Source of the DNA: Mesorhizobium sp. B1-1-8
GTDB lineage: Bacteria > Pseudomonadota > Alphaproteobacteria > Rhizobiales > Rhizobiaceae
Length of the DNA stretch: 64,000 nt
Direction of reading: 5' to 3'
NCBI RefSeq assembly: GCF_006442795.2
Contig: NZ_CP083956.1
Coordinates: 2,147,501 to 2,211,500 of the forward strand
Positions 54,613 to 62,419 of this stretch are shown here, in pieces. Each line of letters starts with the position of its first letter. The first letter of the stretch is position 1. The position numbers and the translations under genes are program-made. The notes under the pieces were generated by a model that saw nothing but the letters and a program-made list of their open reading frames with translations, ran no database searches and had not been told where the DNA came from.

Positions 54613-54987
54613 TCATCGCCGCGCGAGACCGAGCGCGTCGAGTGCAGCAAAGAGCGCGACCTCAGTGAGCGGCTTGTGCAGAACCTGACACTGTTTGAAG
54701 CGCTCGGGCACCTCCATCGTCGAATAACCCGTCGCGATTACAAAGGGAACGCCATGCTCATGAAGCAGATCGGCGACCGGCCAGACGCGCTCACCGCCGA
54801 GGTTCACGTCGAGGACCGCGCCGTCGAGGTCGTTCTGCCGCACTGCCAACAGCCCTGCCTCGACGTTGGAAACCGGCCCGACAGGCACGCAGCCGCACTC
54901 GCCGACCATGTACTCGACATCCATTGCGATGAGGACGTCATCCTCGATCACGAGGATTCGTGGCTTTCGGTTTTCAATTGGACGCAC
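54613..54987 (-). CDS. Single-domain response regulator
   Basis: A receiver-only protein. The open frame reaches 55131, but the domain begins at RILVIEDDVLIAMDVEYMVG, so a GTG at 54987 (after TTGGGGGCCACGG) giving about 124 residues is the best start. The acidic pair, phospho-acceptor Asp (GAVLDVNLGGE), Thr (VIATGYS) and Lys (LHKPLT) are all present. It is convergent with the HWE kinase gene, three bases from its stop. As a stand-alone receiver it may compete for phosphate or signal by protein contact. Confidence 0.85.
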   Translation of the reverse strand: MRPIENRKPRILVIEDDVLIAMDVEYMVGECGCVPVGPVSNVEAGLLAVRQNDLDGAVLDVNLGGERVWPVADLLHEHGVPFVIATGYSTMEVPERFKQCQVLHKPLTEVALFAALDALGLARR

Positions 54988-55997
54988 GTCCCGTGGCCCC
55001 CAAAGGAACGTAACCGCTTCGCCACGAGAAAGTTCCGACGTTCGTGTGGTCAGCCGTCGCTTCCAGGAACTGCTGGTGGCGACGTCGAAAACCGACCGGC
55101 AGCAGTCTAGAGCCAACTTGGGTCTGCACATAGCTTTCGAAGTAAAGGATTGAGCATGTTCGGTGGCTTCACCTGGAGAACGTCGGACCCGGTCCGTCTC
55201 CTCCGCCGGAGAACCCGCAAGCCAGGAGCTACGCGATAAGCCAGGTCCGGTTTCTCAATACCGCCAGCAAGACGAGACCGTCTGGACTCGGCCCCAATCC
55301 AGAGTTCCAATAGGTCATTGTCTGGCGACCACTTCCGGAAGTTGCGGCCAATGTCGGCATGGGCCCACCGAACTAAAGCAACTTTCGCACCCAGCGACGC
55401 GGGTGAAATTAGGTGCGGACCCAGACGGCGGAGCAAGTGTACAAGACACGCCGATAACAACTGAGTCGCCGCTTATCGTCGATATGCTGATGACGGGCGG
55501 GTGGTATCGCGTGAGTTTGCCTAGATACCGATTGGCCCATCCATTCGAGCCGCGAAGGACCGACGACATCTGCAGTGCCAGACGAAGTACGTGGCTACCG
55601 GGCGTTCACTATATGGCTCCAGTTCGGCGCTACGCATATGCGAGATCAAGACGAGAAACCTTCCCTTTGCGCAGAGCGCCTCTTGCGGGGCACCACGAGG
55701 CACCGGCCGCAACGGTCTCCTCGATCCGCGTGGCGAGCGCACCGATGCGGTCTCATCGATTGGTGTTTCTGTCCGAAGGGCGGCTTCGCCTCGACCGCCA
55801 GTGACGCAACGGCGCGACGCGACTTTCTTCCCCTGACGGCTGCGCCGTCATTCCTCGCGGCACAACAAAGTCGCTCTCGCGCCGTCCTCCGCTTCGCTGC
55901 GGCCCTTAGGTGCGCCGGCGGTTCGCCTCCGGCCTTGCGAGCACCATCGAGACCGCAATGGTGCGGCTCGTAACAGACAGGATCAAGGAGAACTACC
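54988..55997. other. About 1 kb without a convincing gene upstream of DUF736
   Basis: Several overlapping frames exist on both strands, but none has a recognisable domain or good ribosome binding site. The last 200 bp are rich in short GC repeats. A hairpin with CACCAT / ATGGTG arms lies near 55942-55962, just before the DUF736 gene. Confidence 0.4.
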
Positions 55998-56324
55998 ATG
56001 GCTAACATCGGCACCTTCAAGAAGTCCGGCAACAACGAGTTCACTGGCGAAATCGTCACCCTCAGCGTCCAGGCCCGCGGCGTCCGCATCGTCCCCGAAA
56101 CCCGCGCAAACGGCGAGAACGCCCCGAGCCACCGGGTCTTCGTCGGCCGAGCAGAGATCGGCGCCGCGTGGGCTAAGCAGTCGAACGAGGGCCGCAACTA
56201 TCTGGGCCTCAAACTCGACGATCCGAGCTTTACCGCCCCGATCTTCGCCAACCTCTTCGACGACGAAGACGGCGAGGGCTACAGCCTGATCTGGTCCCGC
56301 CCGAACCGCCGCAATGCTGAGTAA
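55998..56324 (+). CDS. DUF736 family protein
   Basis: A 108-residue DUF736 protein. It opens MANIGTFKKSGNNEFTGEIV and ends FANLFDDEDGEGYSLIWSRPNRR, the family's typical frame. DUF736 genes are almost always found in conjugative elements of Proteobacteria; function unknown. ATG 55998 follows AAGGAGAACTACC. A second, more divergent DUF736 gene lies at 59287, so the element carries two. Confidence 0.93.
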   Translation: MANIGTFKKSGNNEFTGEIVTLSVQARGVRIVPETRANGENAPSHRVFVGRAEIGAAWAKQSNEGRNYLGLKLDDPSFTAPIFANLFDDEDGEGYSLIWSRPNRRNAE

Positions 56325-56338
56325 GACAGCACAAAGAA

Positions 56339-56364
56339 GTCCCGCCCGGTCATCCGGGCGGGAC
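56339..56364. terminator. GC-rich hairpin after DUF736
   Basis: GTCCCGCCCGG / CCGGGCGGGAC perfect stem with a four-base loop, without a T-tract. Possible terminator or mRNA-stabilising structure. Confidence 0.55.
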
Positions 56365-56516
56365 ACGGCGTAGTCAACAAAAGCTCCATCTCCCTGGCGC
56401 GCAGTAGCCTCACGGGGGCGATGCTCGGTCCGCATCGTGTGATGCCGCCAAGCCTCCTGCGCTAACGGCGTTACACCGCTAAAATTTGGCGTCACATCTC
56501 GAAGGGGAGGCAGCCC

Positions 56517-56777
56517 ATGATTGAGCCGTTTGACGAAAGCGCCCCGACCGGCGACGAACTGACTGATTATGATCGCAGTCATATCAAGCTCTACATGCGC
56601 TTGTTTGACGCGGACGCAGACGGCGCCGATTGGCGCGAGGTGGTCAAGATCCTGTTCGGAATTGATCCAACAAAGGAGCCCCAGCGTGCCCGAAGCGTCC
56701 ACGACAGCCATCTGGCGCGGGCACGCTGGATGACGCGCACCGGCTACCGCCATCTTCTGCACAAGAGCAACGATTAG
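56517..56777 (+). CDS. qseM: DUF2285 protein, QseM-like antiactivator
   Basis: An 86-residue DUF2285 protein: YDRSHIKLYMRLFDADADGADWREVVKILFGIDPTKEP, then RARSVHDSHLARARWMTRTGYRHLL. In ICEMlSymR7A the small DUF2285 protein QseM binds and blocks the activators TraR and FseA. Size, domain and position just upstream of an FseA-type gene fit that role, but the quorum-sensing genes are not in this window, so the name is by analogy. ATG 56517 follows GAAGGGGAGG. Confidence 0.65.
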   Translation: MIEPFDESAPTGDELTDYDRSHIKLYMRLFDADADGADWREVVKILFGIDPTKEPQRARSVHDSHLARARWMTRTGYRHLLHKSND

Positions 56778-56900
56778 CAGCGTAGCTTTGCGGGTGATGC
56801 CGAAAGAGCATCACCCGATGCCTGCGCTTTGGCTTCCGCCAATCGCCAGAGTTCGGAATCGATTCGAGCACAACTTGCAGTTTCGCAAGGGAGCCATTGG

Positions 56901-57666
56901 ATGAAACCGAACACGTCGCGTTGGCGGGACGCCAACAGCTACGATTTCTTTGACAGCTTGCCAATCGAAGGTCTCGCCTGGGAGTGTCTGCGGCGCTCCG
57001 GTTCCTACCAGAAGTATTATCTGGCGCTTATGGCCGCCGGAACCGAGGAGACACCGTTCCCGCCGCAAGCACAGCGGCTCTGGGGGTTGCGATTTCCCGG
57101 CCAGACCCGATCTGTCGGCATTGACGCAAGACGTTCTCTGGTCACCGCTGGCCGATCCGGCCGTCCTGACCCTGATGCCTTCTCCGGATTTCCTGTCATC
57201 CGAGCCGTTTGAAGGTGCGGCGGGGCTCGGCCCGCACCACGAGGGTCCGCAAGGATATCATGCTGTTTATCGCGGTGATATCGCCTCGCAGCTTCTCCTT
57301 CTCCCCGGCAGCAAAGCGAGCCCTTCACTCGCCGCCCTGATCCCGCTGGATTCCCAGACGCTGGGGCGGGTTGAAGCTCTGCTCCGTTTCTGGCGCGGCT
57401 ATCATAAACGACCTGTGCCGCCTGATACGCGAATGACGGTTCAGCAGAGGCGCCGCCTGCGCCTTATGCTGCGGGCCGCGGACGGCCGCACAAACCGCGC
57501 CAGTTATCGGGATATCGCCACCGCGTTTTTTGGGACGGAGCGTGTCGCTTCCAATCCGTGGAAAACCTCCTCTCTGCGCGACACTGTGATCGGGCTCGCC
57601 AGAGGAGGCGCAGCCATGATCGGCGGCGGTTATCTGGAACTGTTGCGCCACCGCCGCCGCTCCTAA
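56901..57666 (+). CDS. fseA: FseA-type excision activator (DUF6499 + DUF2285) encoded in two frames by +1 frameshift
   Basis: The first frame starts MKPNTSRWRDANSYDFFDSL (ATG 56901 after AGGGAG) and matches the DUF6499 domain up to RLWGLRFP, then runs on as non-homologous sequence to a stop at 57212 (103 residues). The +1 frame supplies the missing half: ARPDLSALTQDVLWSPLADP, then a DUF2285 domain ending at 57666. A +1 slip near TTTCCCG (57093-57099) would give a 254-residue fusion. In ICEMlSymR7A, msi172 and msi171 are joined exactly this way to make FseA, which turns on rdfS. Alternatives are mutation or sequencing error, which the conserved layout argues against. Confidence 0.82.
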
Positions 57667-57793
57667 GCGGACCGGGTGGTAATTTTAGCCCCCTAATCTT
57701 CCCCATCCCCTGCGACGCTGCCTTTCCGCCACCGTGATCTTAGCCCGCCGCTCAACGCCGGTGGTTCACCAAAGCTCCACGGAGGCCCGAAAG

Positions 57794-58075
57794 ATGCGAC
57801 CAGATCTAGCCGTTTTGCCCCCGCGCTTCCTGCGCACCAAGGAAGCCGCCGAATTTCTCAGCCTGTCAGCTCGCACGCTCGAGAAGCATAGGACGTACGG
57901 CACCGGTCCTGCCTATCGCAAACTCGGTGGCCGTGTCGTCTACGCCGTTGACGATCTTCAGGCCTGGGCCGAGCGCGGGGCCGTGACCTCGACCTCGGAT
58001 CCGCGCGGCTCCGTGCTGCCTGCTAAGCGCCATTTTCCGGCGCCTCCAACCCACACCGCACGGTATGGGCGCTGA
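57794..58075 (+). CDS. rdfS: RdfS-like excisionase / HTH protein
   Basis: A 93-residue protein with a MerR/AlpA-type HTH (RFLRTKEAAEFLSLSARTLEKHRTYGTGPAYRKLGGRVVYAVDDLQAWAE). It stands after the FseA-type gene and before DUF2840 and traF, the place of the recombination directionality factor RdfS in Mesorhizobium ICEs. It should bias the integrase towards excision. ATG 57794 follows GGAGGCCCGAAAG. Name by family and context; binding sites not identified. Confidence 0.7.
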   Translation: MRPDLAVLPPRFLRTKEAAEFLSLSARTLEKHRTYGTGPAYRKLGGRVVYAVDDLQAWAERGAVTSTSDPRGSVLPAKRHFPAPPTHTARYGR

Positions 58076-58159
58076 GCTGCAGAACATCTGCGCAGCGTCA
58101 TCGGCAGAGCCACAGCGTGCAAGGCAGTTGCGCTCGGCCGCAAGTTCAAGAGGCAGAAA

Positions 58160-58678
58160 ATGGCCATCATCGTTGACTTTCCCTCCGGCGGATCGTCGCT
58201 CGGCGCGATCCAGGACGAAGGCCTCACGCATGTCGAGTTGACGTGGGTCGAGAAGAGGATCGAATACTGGATCCGTTTCGGTTCGGTGGCTCGGGAGAAG
58301 ATACTCGACCGACGCCGGCGCATTGTTTCCTTTCGTCCAGGCACTGCTTTCGCCTTCGTCCGCTGGGCGGCGAACGACTTCGGCACAATCATCTCGCGCC
58401 TCGATATCGTACGCGCAGTTGCTCAGGGCACCGCCCATCAGACACTGCCTTTCGTGCGCCCTGGTGGTGATATCCTGCTTAAGGTCGAAGGCTGGCCCAA
58501 GGTCGAGCGGGTGCTGCAGGTGATCGATGCCGTCGAGCAACTCGGCATCGATCCGGAAGCAGTATCGCCGGATCACTGGCGGCATATCCACAACCGGATG
58601 GCGGCTGGCCAGGATGCTCGCGCCTACACGCTCGACCTTCATCGGGCCTACCTTCTGCGCCGGCAGGTTCAGCCATGA
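58160..58678 (+). CDS. DUF2840 domain-containing protein
   Basis: A 172-residue protein of the DUF2840 family, found with traF in rhizobial conjugative elements. Typical stretches are THVELTWVEKRIEYWIRFG and FRPGTAFAFVRWAANDFGTI, then the basic C-terminus HNRMAAGQDARAYTLDLHRAYLLRRQ. Function unknown. Its stop overlaps the traF start (ATGA), so both are translated together. Confidence 0.9.
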   Translation: MAIIVDFPSGGSSLGAIQDEGLTHVELTWVEKRIEYWIRFGSVAREKILDRRRRIVSFRPGTAFAFVRWAANDFGTIISRLDIVRAVAQGTAHQTLPFVRPGGDILLKVEGWPKVERVLQVIDAVEQLGIDPEAVSPDHWRHIHNRMAAGQDARAYTLDLHRAYLLRRQVQP

Positions 58679-59217
58679 CACGGCCCGCAATTCTGCTCGC
58701 CACGGCGCTGACCACCATGGGCCTGCTCTGGCCGCGTTTTATCGCCTTGCCGCCGAAGCTGGTCTGGAATGCTTCGGCCAGCGCTCCGATTGGCCTCTAC
58801 CGGATCGATGGCGAGCCATTTTCGGCGAACGATATGGTCGCCGTCGAGCCGCCAGAACCGCTCGCGACCTTGCTCGCCGACCGAGGCTACCTGCCGAAGG
58901 GTGTGCTGCTGCTCAAGCACATCCTCGCCCTTTCCGGTCAAACCGTCTGTCGGCATAAGCTCACCATTTCAGTCGATGGCAATGAAGTCGGCGCAGCGCT
59001 CGAACACGATCGGGCCGGTCGCGATCTGCCGAGCTGGCAGGGGTGCAGACGCATCCCCGTCGGCGCCGTTTTCCTGATGAACCGCCAGGTCCGGGACAGC
59101 CTCGACGGCCGCTATTTCGGCCTCGTCTCAACCGATCGCATCATCGGCCGCGCCGTCCCGCTGTGGACTGACGAGCAGGGCGACGGCCGCTTCGAATGGC
59201 GCGCACGAACGCGGTGA
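58675..59217 (+). CDS. traF: Conjugative transfer signal peptidase TraF (S26 family)
   Basis: A 180-residue S26 peptidase. An N-terminal membrane helix (about 3-22) is followed by the nucleophile Ser region SASAPIGLYRI (about 36) and the general base Lys in VLLLKHILALSG (about 80). A C-terminal RDSLDGRYFGLVSTDRIIGRA box follows. In RP4-type systems TraF matures and cyclises the TrbC pilin, so a TrbC pilin is expected beyond the window. Overlaps DUF2840 by four bases. Confidence 0.92.
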   Translation: MTRPAILLATALTTMGLLWPRFIALPPKLVWNASASAPIGLYRIDGEPFSANDMVAVEPPEPLATLLADRGYLPKGVLLLKHILALSGQTVCRHKLTISVDGNEVGAALEHDRAGRDLPSWQGCRRIPVGAVFLMNRQVRDSLDGRYFGLVSTDRIIGRAVPLWTDEQGDGRFEWRARTR

Positions 59218-59286
59218 GCGCGCCAGCGGTAGCCCATTCGTGCTGCCCTCATTCATTACCGCGGACCTCAGTGAAGGAGATACGAC

Positions 59287-59622
59287 ATGCCCCAGATCGG
59301 AGAATTCATACGCAGCCAAACCGGCTATTCGGGGCGCATCCGGACGCTCAGCCTTGATCTCGATGTCGCGATCGTCGCGGCCGAAGCGAGTGATACGGAA
59401 AATGCTCCCGACTATCGCGTGCACGCTGGCAGCGAAGACGGCCCGGCGATCGGGGCCGGGTGGAAACGCTCAGGCGAAAAGGCCGGCGCGTTCGTAGCAC
59501 TCCAGATAGACGATCCGACCTTCGTGCAGCCAATCCGCGCCAATTTGTTCCAGAACGGCGACGACAAGGCGTCCTGGTCTCTGCAGTGGTCGCGTCCACG
59601 TGACCGCGCCGAGAAGGACTAA
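59287..59622 (+). CDS. DUF736 family protein (second copy)
   Basis: A 111-residue DUF736 protein starting MPQIGEFIRSQTGYSGRIRT and ending with WSLQWSRPRDRAEKD. It shares the family frame with the copy at 55998 but is well diverged, so the two are not a recent duplication. Preceded by GAAGGAGATACGAC. Three bases or fewer separate it from the transglycosylase gene, so it lies in the traF operon. Confidence 0.92.
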   Translation: MPQIGEFIRSQTGYSGRIRTLSLDLDVAIVAAEASDTENAPDYRVHAGSEDGPAIGAGWKRSGEKAGAFVALQIDDPTFVQPIRANLFQNGDDKASWSLQWSRPRDRAEKD

Positions 59623-59625
59623 GTG

Positions 59626-60399
59626 ATGTCCGCGCGCCGTCGGTTGACGCACCATTCGGGGCCGCCAGCCTTGCGTTGCCCCGCCACACGGCCGGCTCTC
59701 GCATTGCTTCGCGGGCTCTGCCTCACATGCGTTGTTCCTGCGATCGCACTGGCGCAGAACCCGACAGTCGTCACGCCGTCGGCGCGCAATTCCTACGAGT
59801 CTCATATCGCTGAAGCGGCTAGGCGCTTCCGCCTTCCGGCGGCCTGGATCCGCGCCGTTCTCGGCGTCGAGAGCGCCGGCGATCTGCGCGCCACCTCGCG
59901 CAAGGGCGCCATGGGCCTCATGCAGATTGTGCCCGAAACCTGGTCCGATCTGCGCCTGCGGTACCGCCTCGGCGGCGATCCTTACGATCCGCACGACAAC
60001 ATCATCGCGGGTTCGGCCTATATCCGCGAGTTGCTTGATCGCTACGGATCGCCCGGCTGGATTGCCGCCTACAATGCCGGTCCCGGACGCTATGAGATGT
60101 CGTTGCAGGGGCGGCGACTGCCTCACGAAACGCGCGCCTATGTCGCCGCCGTTGCATCCGCCATCGTCAACGATGGCACGATGAACGCCATCAGCCCGGC
60201 AGTATCCGCACGGCTTGGCTGGAAGCACGCACCGCTCTTTTTCGCGCAGCCGAACGGCGGTCCAGCCGGCGATTTGGTGCAGCAGGGACGTCCGCGCGAC
60301 GACGCCTCAAGGTCCCTGATAGCCGACGAAGCGCTTGGTGCAGTACCCCGGCCAGATGGCCTGTTCGTGCCCAAGGCGAGCGACAGGTCCACGCCATGA
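59626..60399 (+). CDS. Lytic transglycosylase (SLT domain, TrbN/VirB1-like)
   Basis: A 257-residue murein-degrading enzyme. After a short hydrophobic segment (about 25-45, probable signal) comes the SLT domain: AAWIRAVLGVESAGDLRATS with the catalytic Glu (about 80), GAMGLMQIVPETW, and IIAGSAYIRELLDRYGSPGW with AAYNAGPGRY. Such enzymes open the peptidoglycan for the type IV secretion channel. GTG 59623 and ATG 59626 are both possible starts. Last gene before the oriT-like region. Confidence 0.92.
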   Translation: MSARRRLTHHSGPPALRCPATRPALALLRGLCLTCVVPAIALAQNPTVVTPSARNSYESHIAEAARRFRLPAAWIRAVLGVESAGDLRATSRKGAMGLMQIVPETWSDLRLRYRLGGDPYDPHDNIIAGSAYIRELLDRYGSPGWIAAYNAGPGRYEMSLQGRRLPHETRAYVAAVASAIVNDGTMNAISPAVSARLGWKHAPLFFAQPNGGPAGDLVQQGRPRDDASRSLIADEALGAVPRPDGLFVPKASDRSTP

Positions 60400-60486
60400 G
60401 CCGTCGCGGTGCATTTTCCATCATCTCGTACTCCAGCGTGCCGTGGCGTTGGGAGGGGATGGGCGCAGGCAAAACGACCGGGGGAC

Positions 60487-60585
60487 GGCAGGATAAAAGG
60501 GCGCACATTGCGCGCGGGTCGGTTGGTCGGTTTTGTCCGGCTTCCCGCCGCACTTCGCACCTTGCGGGGCTTTGGCGCAATGTGC
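60487..60585. other. Probable origin of transfer (oriT)
   Basis: On the minus strand 60495-60487 reads TATCCTGCC, which matches the RP4/VirD2-type nic core (YATCCTG|Y). An 11-bp perfect inverted repeat, GCACATTGCGC (60503-60513) and GCGCAATGTGC (60575-60585), lies next to it. The region sits directly before the relaxase gene, the usual place. The match is by eye; no nicking evidence. Confidence 0.65.
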
Positions 60586-60642
60586 ACCGAAGGCCCGAAG
60601 CCCTGTATCCGCGTCCTTCCATCCACATTGCAGGACCGCGTC

Positions 60643-62397
60643 ATGGCCGATGAGCGCGAGTTTCGGGTACGGCCTGGCCGCATTCGCTCGACCCGTGCCC
60701 AGCAGGCACGACCCTTCGTCGCCCAAGCATTGGCGGCGGCGAAGAAGGCTGGTGGTGGCATCGCACGCTCGGGCCGGATCATTGCCGGCAATCGCTCCCG
60801 CTTTGGCCATGGCCAGCGAGCCAGCATCCAGGCCAATCGACTCATCACGTCGCGGTCGCGCGGCGCCGTCGTCAAGGCTCGCGTCGTTCGTCATTCCGTA
60901 CGTGGAACTCCACTCTCCACACATCTCAGCTATCTGCGTCGCCAGGGCGTGACCCGGGACGGAGAGAAGGCGCGGTTGTTCGGGCCGGGGAGGGAGGAGG
61001 TCGATGGCGCGGTCTTCGCGGCGCGAACCGAGGACGACCGGCATCATTTCCGTTTCATCGTCTCGCCGGACGATGCCCTCGAGATGGCGGATCTCAGGTC
61101 GTTCACGCGCGATCTCGTCGGCCGGATGGAGAAGGATCTTGGCACACGGCTCGAGTGGGCGGCGGTCGATCACTGGAACACCGAGCATCCGCATGTTCAC
61201 CTGATCGTGCGCGGGGTGCGCGACGACGGCGAGGACCTTGTCATTGCGCGCGACTACATCAAGGAAGGGATGCGCGACCGGGCGCGCGATCTGATTACCC
61301 AGCAACTGGGACCGCGAACCGATCTCGACATCCGCCGCTCCCTCGAAAGCCAGATCCAGCCCGAACGTTGGACGCAGCTCGACCGTCAGTTGCTTCGCGA
61401 CAGCCGCGCCACCGGCATCATCGACCTCGCGCCAGGTCCCCACAGGCAGCCGGATGAGTATCGCGCGCTGAAGCTCGGCCGCCTACGCAAGCTCGAAGCA
61501 CTTGGCCTCGCTGATCAGGTCGGGCCAGGCCAATGGGTAATCGACGACAAGGCCGAAGGCACGCTGCGCGAGCTCGGCGAGCGCGGCGACATCATAAAAC
61601 GAATGCACCGTGCACTGACCGAGCGAGGCATCGAGCGCAGCTCAGCCAGCTATGTTCTGGCCGCGGAGAGCCTCGATACGCCCGTTGTCGGCAGGCTGGT
61701 CGATCGCGGGCTCGAAGATGAGTTGGGCGGCACGGCCTATGCCATTGTCGACGGGATCGACGGACGCACCCATCACATCAAACTTTCCGATCTTGAAGCG
61801 GCCGGTGACAGCGCGCCGGGATCGATCGTCGAGCTGCGCAAATTCCATGATGTGCGCGGCCAACGTCGGGTCGCGCTCGCAGTGCGTTCCGATCTCGGCG
61901 TGGAGGAACAGGTTTCGGCATCTGGTGCGACCTGGCTCGACCGCCAGGCCATCGCTCGCAACCCCGCCACGCTGTCCGAAGGGGGCTTCGGCGCCGAGGT
62001 TCGTGACGCGCTGAGCCGGCGGGCCGAGTATCTGGTCGATCAAGGACTGGCAGAGCGGCAGGGCAGCCGGATCGTCTTCGCCCGCAACCTGCTCGACACG
62101 CTTCGCCGCCGCGAACTGGAGGTGGTTGGCGATAAACTCGCAGCCGAAACCGGACGACCCTTCAACCATGTAGCCAGCGGCGACTATGTGGCTGGCGCCT
62201 ATCGCCAGCGTTTATCGCTCGCCTCCGGCCGTTTCGCCATGATCGAGGTCATAAGTGGGGATGGGGGGCTTGGTTTCCAGCTCGTTCCCTGGACGCCCTC
62301 TCTCGAAAAGCATCTCGGTCAGCACGTCTCCGGCGTCGCTCGTGGAGACGGCGGCATCGACTGGAACTTTGCCCGCAAGCGCGGGCTCGGTCTGTGA
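60643..62397 (+). CDS. Relaxase/mobilization nuclease with DUF3363 domain (MOB-P type, RlxS-like)
   Basis: A 584-residue relaxase. A basic N-terminus (RPGRIRSTRAQQARPF) leads to the relaxase core with the histidine motif DHWNTEHPHVHLIVRG (about 180). A DUF3363 region follows (about 280-580), including GPHRQPDEYRALKLGRLRKL and FNHVASGDYVAGAYRQRLSL. ATG 60643 gives the usual family start MADEREF; the open frame further upstream is the oriT region. It should nick oriT and pilot the strand through TraG. It is the homologue of RlxS in ICEMlSymR7A by content and place. Confidence 0.92.
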   Translation: MADEREFRVRPGRIRSTRAQQARPFVAQALAAAKKAGGGIARSGRIIAGNRSRFGHGQRASIQANRLITSRSRGAVVKARVVRHSVRGTPLSTHLSYLRRQGVTRDGEKARLFGPGREEVDGAVFAARTEDDRHHFRFIVSPDDALEMADLRSFTRDLVGRMEKDLGTRLEWAAVDHWNTEHPHVHLIVRGVRDDGEDLVIARDYIKEGMRDRARDLITQQLGPRTDLDIRRSLESQIQPERWTQLDRQLLRDSRATGIIDLAPGPHRQPDEYRALKLGRLRKLEALGLADQVGPGQWVIDDKAEGTLRELGERGDIIKRMHRALTERGIERSSASYVLAAESLDTPVVGRLVDRGLEDELGGTAYAIVDGIDGRTHHIKLSDLEAAGDSAPGSIVELRKFHDVRGQRRVALAVRSDLGVEEQVSASGATWLDRQAIARNPATLSEGGFGAEVRDALSRRAEYLVDQGLAERQGSRIVFARNLLDTLRRRELEVVGDKLAAETGRPFNHVASGDYVAGAYRQRLSLASGRFAMIEVISGDGGLGFQLVPWTPSLEKHLGQHVSGVARGDGGIDWNFARKRGLGL

Positions 62398-62419
62398 CAG
62401 CACGTGAAAGGATCATGCC

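Noticed and set aside
55163..55973. Several 100-200-residue frames in the gap before DUF736
   Set aside because: Mutually overlapping, Arg/Ser/Pro-rich and without domain or ribosome binding site; typical GC-rich noise.
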